A stretch of 64,000 nt of DNA from an uncultured Verrucomicrobiales bacterium (GCA_937885815.1 CALABM010000064.1:1-64000); one strand, 5' to 3'. Positions 26,617 through 35,423 are shown, counted from the stretch's first letter. Made by a program: numbers and translations. Notes: generated from the letters alone by a model not told the origin.

Positions 26617-28623
26617 TTATAGGAATTCTCGCGGTGCGGCGGCGGGGATGGCATACATGAAGCGCGCACCGTAATATTTGGAGGTAACGCGGGAATCCAG
26701 CAGGGTGATGATGCCATGGTCCGTCTTGCTGCGGATGAGGCGGCCGATGCCTTGGCGGAACTTCAGTAGGGCTTCCGGCAGGGAGTAGTCACGGAAAGCA
26801 TTGCCCCCGCGGGCGGTGATGTCTTCCATGCGGGCCTCTGTCAGCGGGTTGGAGGGTGATTCAAAGGGGATTTTAGTGACGATGACGTTGGAGAGTGCTT
26901 CTCCGGGGACGTCCACACCCGTCCAGAAACTGTCCGTGCCCAGCAGTACGCTGCCTATGTTCTGTTTGAAGTCCCTCAGCATGCGGGAGCGGTCCTGCCC
27001 GTCTCCCTGCACGAGCAGAGGCCAGCCGCGTTCTGTACAGTATGGGCGGAGCAGCCCCGCCATGCGGCGCATGAGGTTGTAACTGGTGAAGAGCACGAAG
27101 GCGCGCCCGTCACTCTCTTCCAGTGCGCGGGTAATCCAGTCAAAGAGGGCCGGGGTGTATACCTCATCCTCACTTGCGGGTGGTGGCGGCGGCATGCTGC
27201 GCGCCACGATGACTCTCATTTGCTCCGCGAAATTGAAGGGGCTGCCAATCTGGAGAGTTTCGGCGCTTTCCGCGCCCACACGGCTTGCAAAGTAGCCCAT
27301 GCCGTGCTCGCCGGTGGAGAGGGTGGCACTGGTGCAAATGCAGGTGTTGCCCGTCTCAAAGAGTTTTTCTCGCAGAAGGTCGGAGACGTTAATGAGCGCG
27401 GAGCGCAGTGTGGTGAACTGGCGTTCTTGGCCGCCGGTTTCCGCCCAGTACACGGCAGAGTCCGCATTCGTGAGCTGTACGAGCTCAGCTGTTGCGGCGC
27501 GGTAGGCGCACAGGCGCGCCTGTATATCTTGGAGCTCGGCTCGCGTGAGGTCATTTTCCTGCACGGCTGCCATCTCTTTAATCTCGTTTTCGAGAGTAAT
27601 GAGGGCAGAGGAGAGGATATCTTCCGTCCATTCCGGCTGGCGCAGGCGTACGGTGCCTTGGTGTTCATCCACTCGGCAGTCCAAGCGTGCACAGCGGAAG
27701 AATTCATCCGTGGCTGTTTGGGCGTCCTCAATGTACTGGATGAGTTTCGGGGTGGCGAGTTGGCGCAGCCGCCCCTTGCGGGTGTGTGGGTTGTAGAGGC
27801 GAAGGAGGTCGTATTTCAGCTCAGCTTCCGGCAGACTGGTGCCGAATTGGTGCGCAGCTACAGTTTCAATGGTGTGAGCCTCATCCAGAATGACGAAATC
27901 ATTCGGGAAGATGAAACTGGGCACCATTTCTTCATCATCCAGCAGTGGCGCTTCCTGCCGGAGTTCGTCCGCTAGGGAGAGCAGGCCAAAGAAGAGAGTG
28001 TGATTCAGTACAACGACTTCTGCTTCATCCACCCTCCTGCGTGCTGCTTGGTACGGGCATTCCGGCCCGCAGTTGCGCGGTGTGCAGACGTGGTTTTCGC
28101 TGCACACCTGAGCCCATACTTTGGGGGAGATGTCCAGCTCTTGCGGTAAATCCGCAAGGGTGCCTTCTCCGCAGTCACGGGACCAAGCAAGCAAATCATG
28201 CAGCTGTTTGGTTTCAGCCTGGTTGAAGAGGTCCGTAGCCTGTTCCAGAGCGCGTTTCAGGCGTGTGCGGCAAAGGTAGTTTGCACGGCCTTTCAGTAGT
28301 GCTGCGCGGAACTGAAGCCCAAGGGCTTTTGCCACGGTGGGGATATCCTTGTGAAAGAGCTGTTCCTGCAGGTTAATGGTGTGGGTGGAGATGACGGCTT
28401 TTCTCCCAAGCTCCACTGCATGGCGGATGGCCGGTATGAGGTAGGCGAGGGATTTACCCACGCCTGTGCCGGCTTCTGCCAGTAGGGCTCCGCGGTTTTC
28501 TAGAGCAGCAGCCACGGCGGTGGCCATAAGCTGCTGCTGTGGGCGGTACTCAAAGCCGCGCCCTCCGGACAGTATGCCGGTGGTAGAAAAATCCTGCTCG
28601 GTCTGTTCTGTGAGCCAACCCAC
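26617..28623 (-). CDS. DinG/YoaA-type ATP-dependent DNA helicase
   Basis: This 668-aa protein is an XPD/DinG-like superfamily 2 helicase. It has Walker A GTGVGKS (52-58), the DEAH box at 247-250, and cysteines at 118, 174, 180, 185 and 189 placed like the four that bind the Fe-S cluster in DinG. The C-terminal motor motifs include GTDSFWTGVDVPGEAL and a final QGIGRLIRS. Family members unwind forked DNA, R-loops or G-quadruplexes in repair. It begins 15 bases after a secreted protein gene, so the two may share an mRNA. DinG and YoaA cannot be told apart here. Confidence 0.9.
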   Translation of the reverse strand: MGWLTEQTEQDFSTTGILSGGRGFEYRPQQQLMATAVAAALENRGALLAEAGTGVGKSLAYLIPAIRHAVELGRKAVISTHTINLQEQLFHKDIPTVAKALGLQFRAALLKGRANYLCRTRLKRALEQATDLFNQAETKQLHDLLAWSRDCGEGTLADLPQELDISPKVWAQVCSENHVCTPRNCGPECPYQAARRRVDEAEVVVLNHTLFFGLLSLADELRQEAPLLDDEEMVPSFIFPNDFVILDEAHTIETVAAHQFGTSLPEAELKYDLLRLYNPHTRKGRLRQLATPKLIQYIEDAQTATDEFFRCARLDCRVDEHQGTVRLRQPEWTEDILSSALITLENEIKEMAAVQENDLTRAELQDIQARLCAYRAATAELVQLTNADSAVYWAETGGQERQFTTLRSALINVSDLLREKLFETGNTCICTSATLSTGEHGMGYFASRVGAESAETLQIGSPFNFAEQMRVIVARSMPPPPPASEDEVYTPALFDWITRALEESDGRAFVLFTSYNLMRRMAGLLRPYCTERGWPLLVQGDGQDRSRMLRDFKQNIGSVLLGTDSFWTGVDVPGEALSNVIVTKIPFESPSNPLTEARMEDITARGGNAFRDYSLPEALLKFRQGIGRLIRSKTDHGIITLLDSRVTSKYYGARFMYAIPAAAPREFL

Positions 28624-28638
28624 GGGGCGGTGCGGGAG

Positions 28639-29397
28639 TTATTGCAGCGGGCGTTCGCCGGTGTCTGGCCTAGCGATGTTCAGCGGCAGGGTGGGGAAGT
28701 AGGAACGCAGGGTGTTGACGTCCGTATTGCCATCAATAAAGTACCAGCGGTTGATAACGGTACCGCGGTAGTTGCGGTTGTTTACTGTCTGGACGACTTC
28801 ATCTCTCACAGCATATATGAAATCCTTACGCTCAATACGCATGCGGCGTCCGCTTTCTGTCGGTACGCTGTACCAGAGCGTGGTGGGCAGCACTACCAAG
28901 CGGCTGCGGCCACCCTCCCAGCTGATGTTTTCAGCACTGGTCAGGCGTGTGCCATCTGCTCTTACAGCACGTGTGGCCGTGGAGGAGTGGGGTAAAACGT
29001 ATTCTGCCACAGGTGTGCCAACGGCGTAACGCTCCACTTGGAAGCCAGCTTGTTTCAGGCGAAGGCTCATGCGTACATAGTGATCCCTCAGGGCGCGGAT
29101 GTTGCGCTCCATGCGGCGGCGAGCTACTTCGGAGCTTTCTCTCGCTGCTCCCACACCCATAATACGTGCTGCATTATCCCCCTCGCTGCCGGGGGTGCGC
29201 CCTGCCAGGCGGTCCGCCAGTGTCCACTTCAGCAGAGGATACATGGAATCCACTGCCCAGCCCATATCACAGTTCATGATGGCGCCGCGGTAGGAGTTTG
29301 CTTCAGCCTGCGCTTCCCGGGCGGCATCGCTGATTCGGGCTGCCTCAGCTGTCATCACGCACACGGCGGCTGTCAGTAGAGTATAAATCGGTTTCAT
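28639..29397 (-). CDS. Secreted or periplasmic protein of unknown function
   Basis: From the ATG at 29397 this 252-aa protein has a clear signal peptide (MKPIYTLLTAAVCVMTAEAA). I do not recognise the mature part. It holds an Arg-rich helical stretch (about residues 75-110) and a beta-rich C-terminal half. A longer frame begins at 29418, but that ATG lies inside the spacer of a good promoter whose -10 box ends 7 bases before 29397, so the shorter start is chosen. It is followed closely by the DinG-type helicase gene. Confidence 0.65.
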   Translation of the reverse strand: MKPIYTLLTAAVCVMTAEAARISDAAREAQAEANSYRGAIMNCDMGWAVDSMYPLLKWTLADRLAGRTPGSEGDNAARIMGVGAARESSEVARRRMERNIRALRDHYVRMSLRLKQAGFQVERYAVGTPVAEYVLPHSSTATRAVRADGTRLTSAENISWEGGRSRLVVLPTTLWYSVPTESGRRMRIERKDFIYAVRDEVVQTVNNRNYRGTVINRWYFIDGNTDVNTLRSYFPTLPLNIARPDTGERPLQ

Positions 29398-29404
29398 GCT
29401 TTGA

Positions 29405-29433
29405 ATCCTATCATGCACGGCTCTCCCTTACAA
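29405..29433 (-). promoter_or_regulatory. Promoter of the secreted protein-helicase pair
   Basis: TTGTAA (29433-29428), 17 bases, TAGGAT (29410-29405). The predicted start is at or 1 base before the ATG at 29397, which implies a leaderless mRNA. Confidence 0.55.
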
Positions 29434-29472
29434 GCTCAAAGTATACCGTTGACACGCTCTTTATCGGATACG

Positions 29473-29503
29473 AAAAAAGCGATTCCTTTTCAGGAATCGC
29501 TTT
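29473..29503 (-). terminator. Rho-independent terminator after tRNA-Asp
   Basis: A perfect 11-bp stem (29476-29486 with 29493-29503), 6-base loop, then a T-run on the minus strand, 10 bases past the tRNA 3' end. Confidence 0.92.
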
Positions 29504-29513
29504 CTGCAAGGAA

Positions 29514-29588
29514 CGAAGCGGACGGGGCTCGAACCCGCGACCTCAGCCGTGACAGGGCTGCGCTCTAACCAAACTGAGCTACCGCTCC
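29514..29588 (-). tRNA. tRNA-Asp (anticodon GTC)
   Basis: Minus-strand sequence folds as a standard cloverleaf: acceptor stem GGAGCGG with CCGCTTC (one G-U pair), D-arm TAGCTCAGTTTGGTTAGAGC, anticodon loop CTGTCAC with GTC read from 29553-29551, and T-arm with GGTTCGAGCC. The 3' CCA is not encoded. The anticodon decodes GAC and GAU. Confidence 0.97.
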
Positions 29589-29629
29589 TTGCCTTTGGTT
29601 GCTCCCTCCTTTCGGTGGGGTGCGAGGGC

Positions 29630-29658
29630 ATTATACATGAACCTGAGGCGTATTGCAA
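29630..29658 (-). promoter_or_regulatory. Promoter of tRNA-Asp
   Basis: TTGCAA (29658-29653), 17 bases, perfect TATAAT (29635-29630). The transcript would start near 29623, about 35 bases before the mature tRNA. Confidence 0.8.
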
Positions 29659-29802
29659 GCTTTTTTTTGTAAAAAATGCAAAAAAAGTGAATTTTAGTGT
29701 TAAAAATGGCCAAAAAAGTCAGGTTTGAGGCAATTGATGGGAGAATTTTGTTTTTTGGGTAGGCTAAGTGATGGCGCAGGCATATACAGACCCGAGAAAA
29801 GC

Positions 29803-29831
29803 TTGAATTCTCGTGCACGTATGCGTATAAT
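29803..29831 (+). promoter_or_regulatory. Promoter of the glycosyltransferase cluster
   Basis: TTGAAT (29803-29808), 17 bases, perfect TATAAT (29826-29831). The predicted leader is about 14 bases. The AT-rich stretch 29660-29800 just upstream holds nothing else I can identify. Confidence 0.75.
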
Positions 29832-29851
29832 AAACACAGAAGATAACGGAT

Positions 29852-30739
29852 ATGAAGTTTTATATAGTAACCCCTACGTATAACTCCCTTTTGTGGGTGC
29901 AGCGGTGTATGCTTTCCGTGGCTGATCAAGTTGATGCCGGTGTGGAGGTACATCATCATGTGCAAGATGGCGGCTCAACCGATGGAACGGCCGAGTTCTT
30001 GAAAAGATGGCAGGCTGAGCACGAAGGGGTGGCCGGTTATACTTTTACCTGGGAAAGCGCTAAAGACGCCGGGATGTATGATGCTATCAATAGGGCATGG
30101 GAAAAAATGCCCGAGGATGCGGATGTGACGGCCCATCTCAACTCTGATGAGCAGTATCTTCCCCATGCCCTAAAAGGTGTGGCTGAGGGCTTTGGGGAGC
30201 ACAAGGGGGCTCATATTCTGCTGAGTTCCTATATTGTGCTGGACATAAACTCTCGCTATATTTGCCATAGGCGCCCGATGATGCCATATAACTGGATAAG
30301 CCAGACGGTATGTGAGATTGTTACCTGCGCGGCGTTCCATAGTGTGCCGGAGTTCCGGAAACATGGTAAGCGTTTTGATACCCAGTGGAAAATCATTGGT
30401 GATTTGGTGCATTACCGTGATATTTTGTCCACTCATCCCCGTATAGCCGTGGTTCCTAATCTTTTCACTTCCTCATTCACGGTCACCGGTAATAACCTAG
30501 GGTGGTCAGAGGCAGTGGAAGAAGAAAGCCGTCGCAGTCAGGAGACTGTTCCTTGTTATGCCCGCAAACTTAAAAAACTTGCGGGATTCGTGGCGAATGT
30601 GAAGCGCCGTTCGTGTGACCTCTGGTATGCAGCTCCACGGGAGTATTCAGTTTATATGCCGGATAGCCGTGTACGTGAGTCCCGCGCCATTAAGCGTCCC
30701 ACGAGCCATTGGGGGTGCCGTGAGGTGGGAGAAGAGTAA
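29852..30739 (+). CDS. Family 2 glycosyltransferase
   Basis: The 295-aa protein has the GT-A nucleotide-sugar fold start IVTPTYNS (5-12), the QDGGSTDGT motif at about 39-47 and a metal-site-like HLNSDEQ around residue 92. It resembles small GT2 enzymes of polysaccharide loci such as the WcaE group; the sugar donor cannot be read from sequence. The C-terminal 60 residues are basic. It is first in a three-frame cluster and is followed after 5 bases by the split glycosyltransferase. A role in exopolysaccharide or glycan assembly is inferred. Confidence 0.85.
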   Translation: MKFYIVTPTYNSLLWVQRCMLSVADQVDAGVEVHHHVQDGGSTDGTAEFLKRWQAEHEGVAGYTFTWESAKDAGMYDAINRAWEKMPEDADVTAHLNSDEQYLPHALKGVAEGFGEHKGAHILLSSYIVLDINSRYICHRRPMMPYNWISQTVCEIVTCAAFHSVPEFRKHGKRFDTQWKIIGDLVHYRDILSTHPRIAVVPNLFTSSFTVTGNNLGWSEAVEEESRRSQETVPCYARKLKKLAGFVANVKRRSCDLWYAAPREYSVYMPDSRVRESRAIKRPTSHWGCREVGEE

Positions 30740-30744
30740 GGTGA

Positions 30745-31281
30745 ATGGAATATGAGAGCCCTGATATGAAGAAAAAAATATTGTTCATCATGCAATTGCC
30801 GCCACCTGTGCATGGCTCTAGCATGGCAAGCGACATGATTCGGCAGAACCCGCTTATCAATGATGAGTTTTCATGCCGATATGTCAACCTGTCAGCTTCG
30901 CGTCGTGCGGATGAGGTAACTAACTACTCTCCGCTTCGGGTAGTAAAGAAGCTTGGCCGCTTTATTTCGTCACTGGGCTGTACGCTGTGGAACCTGATGG
31001 TGTTCAGGCCTGATGTATGTTATATTACGCTGACTTGCCATGGTATCCCTTTTCTGAAGGATGCTCCGTTTGTGCTGCTTTGTAAGATGTTTGGTAGCCG
31101 TATAGTGCTGCATCAGCATAACAAGGGGGCAGCCGGTTGTGTGGGGCGTTTTCCCTATAACTTCCTCATGCCTATGGTTTATCGGAATGCTACGGTAATT
31201 TTGCTCTCAGAGCGGTTATATGAGGATGTATCAGCTGTAGTGAAGAAAGAGCAGGTGGTAATTTGCCCTAACGGTATTTAA
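30745..31281 (+). pseudogene. GT-B glycosyltransferase, N-terminal half (split gene)
   Basis: The 178 aa form the N-terminal acceptor-side Rossmann domain of a family 4-type glycosyltransferase: ILFIMQLPPPVHGSSMAS near the start, and VLHQHNKGAAG and ERLYEDV further on. It ends at VVICPNGI followed by a stop. In intact relatives PNGI is followed by a linker of about 10-20 residues and then the LFLGNL strand, which here begins the next frame. A small deletion or frameshift at about 31279-31286 is the simplest explanation. A two-subunit enzyme is possible but less likely. An AAGG 5 bases before the ATG supports the start. Confidence 0.7.
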
Positions 31282-31286
31282 ATGGT

Positions 31287-31838
31287 ATGTTTGAGTTTTT
31301 GTTTTTGGGAAACCTGATGATGGAAAAGGGCGTGCTGGTGCTGCTGGATGCTTGTGCGGAGCTTCAGCGCCGGGGTGCTTCTTTTGTGTGCCACTTCGTT
31401 GGGGCTGCCAGTAAGGATATCAGCATGGCTCAGATGGAGGAGTATGTGAAAGAACGGCAGCTGCAGAATGTAGTGCGTGTGCACGGGCCGCTTTATGGAG
31501 AAGAGAAGGAGAGCATGCTGCTGCAGGTCGGTGCCCTAGTGTTTCCTACCTTCTATCATAATGAGTGTTTCCCTTTTGTTATTCTCGAGGCCATGAAAGC
31601 TGGCCTGCCTGTTATCTCTACGGAAGAGGGAGCTATACCTGATATGGTGCTGGAGGGGAAAACCGGCTGGCTTGTGGAAAGATGTAATGCCGGAGCCTTG
31701 GCTGATGTTATGCTGAAGTTTATCTCAGAGCCCGCCCTTGCCTCAGAGATGGGGACACGTGGTAGAGAGCTATACGCCGAAAAGTTTACACGTGCAATCT
31801 TTGTAGAAAATGTGCGCGCTTTGTTGCGGCGCATTTGA
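31287..31838 (+). pseudogene. GT-B glycosyltransferase, C-terminal half (split gene)
   Basis: The 183 aa correspond to the donor-binding Rossmann domain of a GT4 enzyme. It begins FEFLFLGNLMMEKGV and carries the nucleotide-sugar motif FPFVILEAMKAGLPVISTEEGAIPDMV (written from about 91), with the conserved Glu of the EX7E-type motif. It is in a different frame from the N-terminal half, 5 bases after its stop, and no ribosome-binding site is visible. It reads as the second part of one broken gene. A strong bidirectional terminator follows. Confidence 0.7.
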
Positions 31839-31863
31839 TGTAATTGCTTGTTTTTAGAGAAAC

Positions 31864-31895
31864 AAAAAAGCCGCTCTGCGTAGAGCGGCTTTTTT
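31864..31895. terminator. Bidirectional terminator between the glycosyltransferase cluster and rplI
   Basis: A perfect 14-bp stem (31864-31877 with 31882-31895) and a 4-base loop, with six A on one side and six T on the other. It can terminate both convergent transcripts. Confidence 0.92.
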
Positions 31896-31920
31896 ATTAA
31901 AAGCTTGGACAGCCGGCTTA

Positions 31921-32415
31921 TTAGGCCTCGGTAGCGGCGGGAGCTTCCTCCTCTACCTTCTCGCCCTTCACTACGAGCACCACCTTTACGTTGGCGGTTA
32001 CCTGAGCGTGAAGCTTGGCGGGTACCTCGTAGGTGCCGGACTTCTTGAGGGGCTTCTCCAGCTCGATGCTGTGGCGGTCGATTTCGATGCCCAGAGCAGC
32101 CAGACCATCGGTGATCTGCTGGTTGGTGATGGCGCCGAATACCTTGCCATTCTCGCCGGCCTCGAGGGTGAGGTTCACCGTGACGGCAGCAATCTTGGCA
32201 GCAATCTCCTGGAAGTTGGCCAGCTCTGCGGCCTCGCGCTCAGCGCGCTTCTTCTGGAGCATGTTGATGAAACGCTGGTTGGCGGGAGTTGCCTCGAACG
32301 CAAGGCCCTGAGGAATCAGGTAGTTGCGGCCGTAACCAGCCTTCACGGTAACGAGGTCGGCTTCACAGCCCAGACCGTCGATCTTCGTAGCGAGAATAAC
32401 TTTCATGTTAGCCAT
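31921..32415 (-). CDS. rplI: Large-subunit ribosomal protein L9
   Basis: L9 is the elongated two-domain protein of the 50S subunit. The 164-aa product has the N-terminal rRNA-binding signature VKAGYGRNYLIPQGLAFEAT (about 24-43), a long connecting helix rich in Ala/Glu/Lys, and the C-terminal domain with GKVFGAITNQQI. It is about 15 residues longer than E. coli L9 because of an acidic Glu/Ala tail. The start may be at 32415 (MANMKVIL) or at 32406 (MKVIL, the usual N terminus). It has its own promoter and is not next to rpsF or rpsR here. Confidence 0.95.
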   Translation of the reverse strand: MANMKVILATKIDGLGCEADLVTVKAGYGRNYLIPQGLAFEATPANQRFINMLQKKRAEREAAELANFQEIAAKIAAVTVNLTLEAGENGKVFGAITNQQITDGLAALGIEIDRHSIELEKPLKKSGTYEVPAKLHAQVTANVKVVLVVKGEKVEEEAPAATEA

Positions 32416-32445
32416 AACTCAGTAATTTTGGTTTGGTGAGCGGCT

Positions 32446-32474
32446 TTTCTACACGATTTTCGTCTGATTGTCAA
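32446..32474 (-). promoter_or_regulatory. Promoter of rplI
   Basis: TTGACA (32474-32469), 17 bases, TAGAAA (32451-32446). The predicted leader is about 25 bases. Confidence 0.6.
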
Positions 32475-33043
32475 GAATTTATTTTATCATTTTCAGGTTT
32501 TTCCGGGCGGAGGCGGCGCACGAGTACCCAAGCGGCCTTATCGCCATCCGGGCAAAGTGTGCTCACATATTCCCAGCCCTCCGGTAATCCCAGAAGTGCT
32601 CCGCACTGCACCATGCCCAGTGCTTCCTGCCCGCGTACGATGTCGCTGCGGAATAAATCCTCTGCGTTCACCTTAATGCTGGCGTATTCATACTCTGCCG
32701 GCGGCTTGGGTTTCTCAATCTGATTGAACTGTACCAGAACTACCGCTGCGATGAAGGCAAGGAAAATACAGCTGATGGCCTGTATGATGTTCCCTGCCGG
32801 CGGGGCCACGGCCTCGGGCTCACCATCGTCAGGTATGTCTTCCCCTTCATCTTGGCGTTTCTTGTTAGCAGATGACTTCATCTTTATCTGCATCAATACG
32901 CTGCGTATGGGAAGCCATGTTTCGGAATTTTCCCGGCGTACTTTTACATGATCTCCCAGAGCGCCGTTTACATAATCGGTAACCAGCTCATCTTCGGTTA
33001 ACGGTCCATCAGTTATTTCGCCATCAGTATAATAGAATCGCAT
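32471..33043 (-). CDS. GYF_2-type domain membrane protein of unknown function
   Basis: From the ATG at 33043 the protein is 190 aa. Residues 1-50 (FYYTDGEITDGPLTEDEL..., then WLPI) match the GYF_2/DUF4339 domain pattern common in PVC bacteria. An acidic linker, one membrane segment (about 85-105) and a C-terminal region of about 80 residues follow. I assign no function. The longer frame from 33079 is rejected because that codon lies in the -35 box of a good promoter whose -10 ends 7 bases before 33043. Confidence 0.7.
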   Translation of the reverse strand: MRFYYTDGEITDGPLTEDELVTDYVNGALGDHVKVRRENSETWLPIRSVLMQIKMKSSANKKRQDEGEDIPDDGEPEAVAPPAGNIIQAISCIFLAFIAAVVLVQFNQIEKPKPPAEYEYASIKVNAEDLFRSDIVRGQEALGMVQCGALLGLPEGWEYVSTLCPDGDKAAWVLVRRLRPEKPENDKINS

Positions 33044-33050
33044 ATTCTCT

Positions 33051-33079
33051 ATACTAAAACTCTGTATGTTACCTGTCAA
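33051..33079 (-). promoter_or_regulatory. Promoter of the GYF_2-type gene
   Basis: TTGACA (33079-33074), 17 bases, TAGTAT (33056-33051). Exactly 7 bases separate the -10 box from the ATG at 33043, which predicts a leaderless mRNA. Confidence 0.6.
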
Positions 33080-33117
33080 GTTAAAATCCCTTATTCTATA
33101 TTTTCTATGACTTATTT

Positions 33118-33816
33118 TTAGCTGTGAGGTGGTAAACTGGTGGGTGTTTGTATCGTAGGGGAGATGATGTGTGAGGGTTCTTCTTCCAGCTTGGTAAGGA
33201 GGGATTTTATTTGTGTATACAGTTCGTTGGTTTGCGGTAAGACGAGCTGCTTTCGTTTAGGTAAGAGGTAATCTGCAATAACTCCCGGTATTACTTGCCA
33301 GCGGAATGGTGTTAGGTTTTTGATAAACTCATTCCCTGCTGCATTCATGGTTTTGTGTACTGTTCTGTTTTCCAGAGAAAAGATGTGGAGGCTTTTCTGG
33401 GAACTGCCATTCCGGCAGAAAATAGCTAATCTATCCGTTTTGTTACAGACGAATACTCGGGTGAGTCCGGCTTTTTGGTTGTATCCATTGTATTTTATTC
33501 CCGGTCGGTGTAGCTTATTATTCAGCTGCTCCATAGGATTCATGATGTTTACGTGCCCGGAGTCATAGCAAAAGAGGAGGCGAGCTTTCGATTTATTGAA
33601 GTAATAGGTGGGGATATCTATGCTGCACAGCATCGCTGAGCACGCGCGGCTTTCTCTGGCCCGGGTAACACGCCCGTCGTTGTACAGGCAGATGCGCCGT
33701 ATCGTTTTTTGCCAGTCTATTTCCGGGCATTTTTCGCGGTACAGGAAAAGAGCTTCTGATGTAGGTAGTAGTGAATGAGTTGCCATACTAGCTTTAGTGT
33801 GGGCAGGCAGCCGCAT
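33118..33816 (-). CDS. Unknown protein overlapping the Sel1-like gene, possibly its frameshifted C-terminal part
   Basis: I do not recognise this protein (232 aa from the ATG at 33816, 222 aa from 33786). It is basic, has no signal peptide, and ends in a Pro/Thr/Ser-rich tail. It overlaps the end of the upstream Sel1-like gene by 100 bases in another frame. Upstream of 33816 its frame stays open back into the Pro-rich region of that gene, next to a run of five C. One larger protein with a frameshift is therefore a real alternative to two overlapping genes. Confidence 0.5.
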   Translation of the reverse strand: MRLPAHTKASMATHSLLPTSEALFLYREKCPEIDWQKTIRRICLYNDGRVTRARESRACSAMLCSIDIPTYYFNKSKARLLFCYDSGHVNIMNPMEQLNNKLHRPGIKYNGYNQKAGLTRVFVCNKTDRLAIFCRNGSSQKSLHIFSLENRTVHKTMNAAGNEFIKNLTPFRWQVIPGVIADYLLPKRKQLVLPQTNELYTQIKSLLTKLEEEPSHIISPTIQTPTSLPPHS

Positions 33817-34568
33817 GGTGTGTGGGGGTGGTATGAATAGTTGATTTGTAACAGTTCGGCTGAGGGGTTAATTTGCCCGCTGCCTATGGTTTGTTCCGGG
33901 GGGGTAACTTCGGCAGATGGTTGTTCTGTGGGCGGAACCTCGGCTGAAGGTAGTTCTGCGGGTGGAGCTTCTGCAGATGGTTGTTCGGTAGGGGGCTCTG
34001 TTTGGGGCGTTATTTTACTGAGCATTGCTGATGCCCCTTCATGATTTTGTAACGCTGCTTTTTCCAGATATCGGCGTGCTTGCTCCCATCTCCGCTTCCC
34101 CAGTTGGTATTGGGCTTCTGAATCTCCGGCCTTGGCGCGCTTTTTCAGCCTCTCATATTCCGGAGTAGCGGATTTTTTCTCGATATCAGTATTTTGTGCA
34201 AGTGGCTTCTTATTTTGAGTGAGCGGTTTTTTGATGTCGTTTTGCTCCTGTTGAATTTCGATGACTTGTACCTTATTTTCTTTAGGTAGGCGGAAACTTG
34301 GTGCTATTTGTGGTTTCTGGGAGGGGAGGTTGGAGGTAAGAAGGTTTCGGTCATACTCTTCCGTGTTTATGTTGTTATCCATGGAGAGTTTTTCAGAAGT
34401 CTTTTTCAGCCAGTGAGCCGCTTGGGAGTGGCCGGCTGCTGCAGCTGTTTCAAAATACTTGTATGCCCAGCGGTAGTCTTTTCTGCTGTAGAAAATCATC
34501 CCGAAATCCATTGCATCGCGTGCTTTGGCATTATTGGCTTCTCGTGTCCTGTTTTTATTCACTCGCAT
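33717..34568 (-). CDS. Sel1/TPR-like repeat protein with Pro/Glu-rich repeats
   Basis: The 283-aa protein contains two Sel1-like helical units: one at about 17-58 (AMDFGMIFYSRKDYRWAYKYFETAAAAGH) and one at about 140-185 (KAGDSEAQYQLGKRRWEQARRYLEKAALQNHEGA). A low-complexity stretch of PPTEQPSAE-like repeats follows (about 190-225). The last 50 residues look unlike coding sequence and overlap the next frame. No signal peptide is present. Sel1 units mediate protein contacts. The C-terminal end may reflect a frameshift into the downstream frame. Confidence 0.6.
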   Translation of the reverse strand: MRVNKNRTREANNAKARDAMDFGMIFYSRKDYRWAYKYFETAAAAGHSQAAHWLKKTSEKLSMDNNINTEEYDRNLLTSNLPSQKPQIAPSFRLPKENKVQVIEIQQEQNDIKKPLTQNKKPLAQNTDIEKKSATPEYERLKKRAKAGDSEAQYQLGKRRWEQARRYLEKAALQNHEGASAMLSKITPQTEPPTEQPSAEAPPAELPSAEVPPTEQPSAEVTPPEQTIGSGQINPSAELLQINYSYHPHTPCGCLPTLKLVWQLIHYYLHQKLFSCTAKNARK

Positions 34569-34637
34569 CTGATAACTACGTCCTTAATGGTGAAGGATAT
34601 GTGTATGCAAAACGTGCTCTCAGATTATCAGTGTGAA

Positions 34638-35423
34638 TCAGAGCCCCAGCAAAGCTTTCTTTTTGAGCTCGAACTCTTCTTCTGTGATAACTTTTTTATC
34701 CATTAACTCTTTGTACTTTAGAATTTCATCGGCTGGGCTGATGGTTTGTGGAAATGGTGGGGGCTCAATGGGGACTTGTTGAGCTGCTTGAGAACAAATT
34801 GAGTCCAAAAAGCTGACGAGTTTCTGGACGTTTTGCATGTGTCCTTTATAAATTAGGCTGCCGACTTTGCAAGGCCCTGTAGTGAGGCATGAAATGGTGA
34901 TGTTGTTGCGAAATGCGTTGTTTAAGGTTATGATAACTGTGATTGCTGAAACGACTTTTTTTGTTTTTTTTCTGCCTGTAACGGCGCCTACGACCGCTCC
35001 CACTCCACCGAAAAGTACTCCGCCGACAACTGCTTGCCCTAGCCCCCCACTAGTGATGGTGTCACCATCTTCCTGTATTTTAAAGTCTGCGATTTCATCG
35101 TAACGATAAAGCGTCGGGTTAACGGGGGCTTTTTGTTCTGAAATGTACCATCGCTTCAGCTGATTATCTTCGCGAAAATACATGCCGCCAATCTTTACTT
35201 CCCGTGTTGTGTTGAACTGTTGAAACAAATTGAAATTATCGTTTTGCATCCGTAAGCGCTCTGCCAGATTTTTTACAGTTTGAAATTTCGCAATATCAAA
35301 GTCTATGTCCAATCCATAAAAGCATTTATTACACACGCCAATTTCATTTTTTATTCTTATAGTGGACAATAGCCCCAATTTAGCGCCACAAAGGGGGCAG
35401 TATTCGGTATTCCAAAGAGACAT
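34638..35423 (-). CDS. DUF4428-like zinc-ribbon protein with C-terminal SHOCT motif
   Basis: The 261-aa protein starts with a CPLC...CNKC zinc ribbon (residues 9-12 and 31-34), the layout of DUF4428. A middle beta-rich region includes a glycine-rich hydrophobic stretch (about 128-148), and the C terminus is a SHOCT helix pair (ILKYKELMDKKVITEEEFELKKKALL). SHOCT motifs are short oligomerisation or targeting modules. It follows the other zinc-ribbon gene by 27 bases, so both are probably one transcript. The biochemical role is unknown. Confidence 0.75.
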   Translation of the reverse strand: MSLWNTEYCPLCGAKLGLLSTIRIKNEIGVCNKCFYGLDIDFDIAKFQTVKNLAERLRMQNDNFNLFQQFNTTREVKIGGMYFREDNQLKRWYISEQKAPVNPTLYRYDEIADFKIQEDGDTITSGGLGQAVVGGVLFGGVGAVVGAVTGRKKTKKVVSAITVIITLNNAFRNNITISCLTTGPCKVGSLIYKGHMQNVQKLVSFLDSICSQAAQQVPIEPPPFPQTISPADEILKYKELMDKKVITEEEFELKKKALLGL

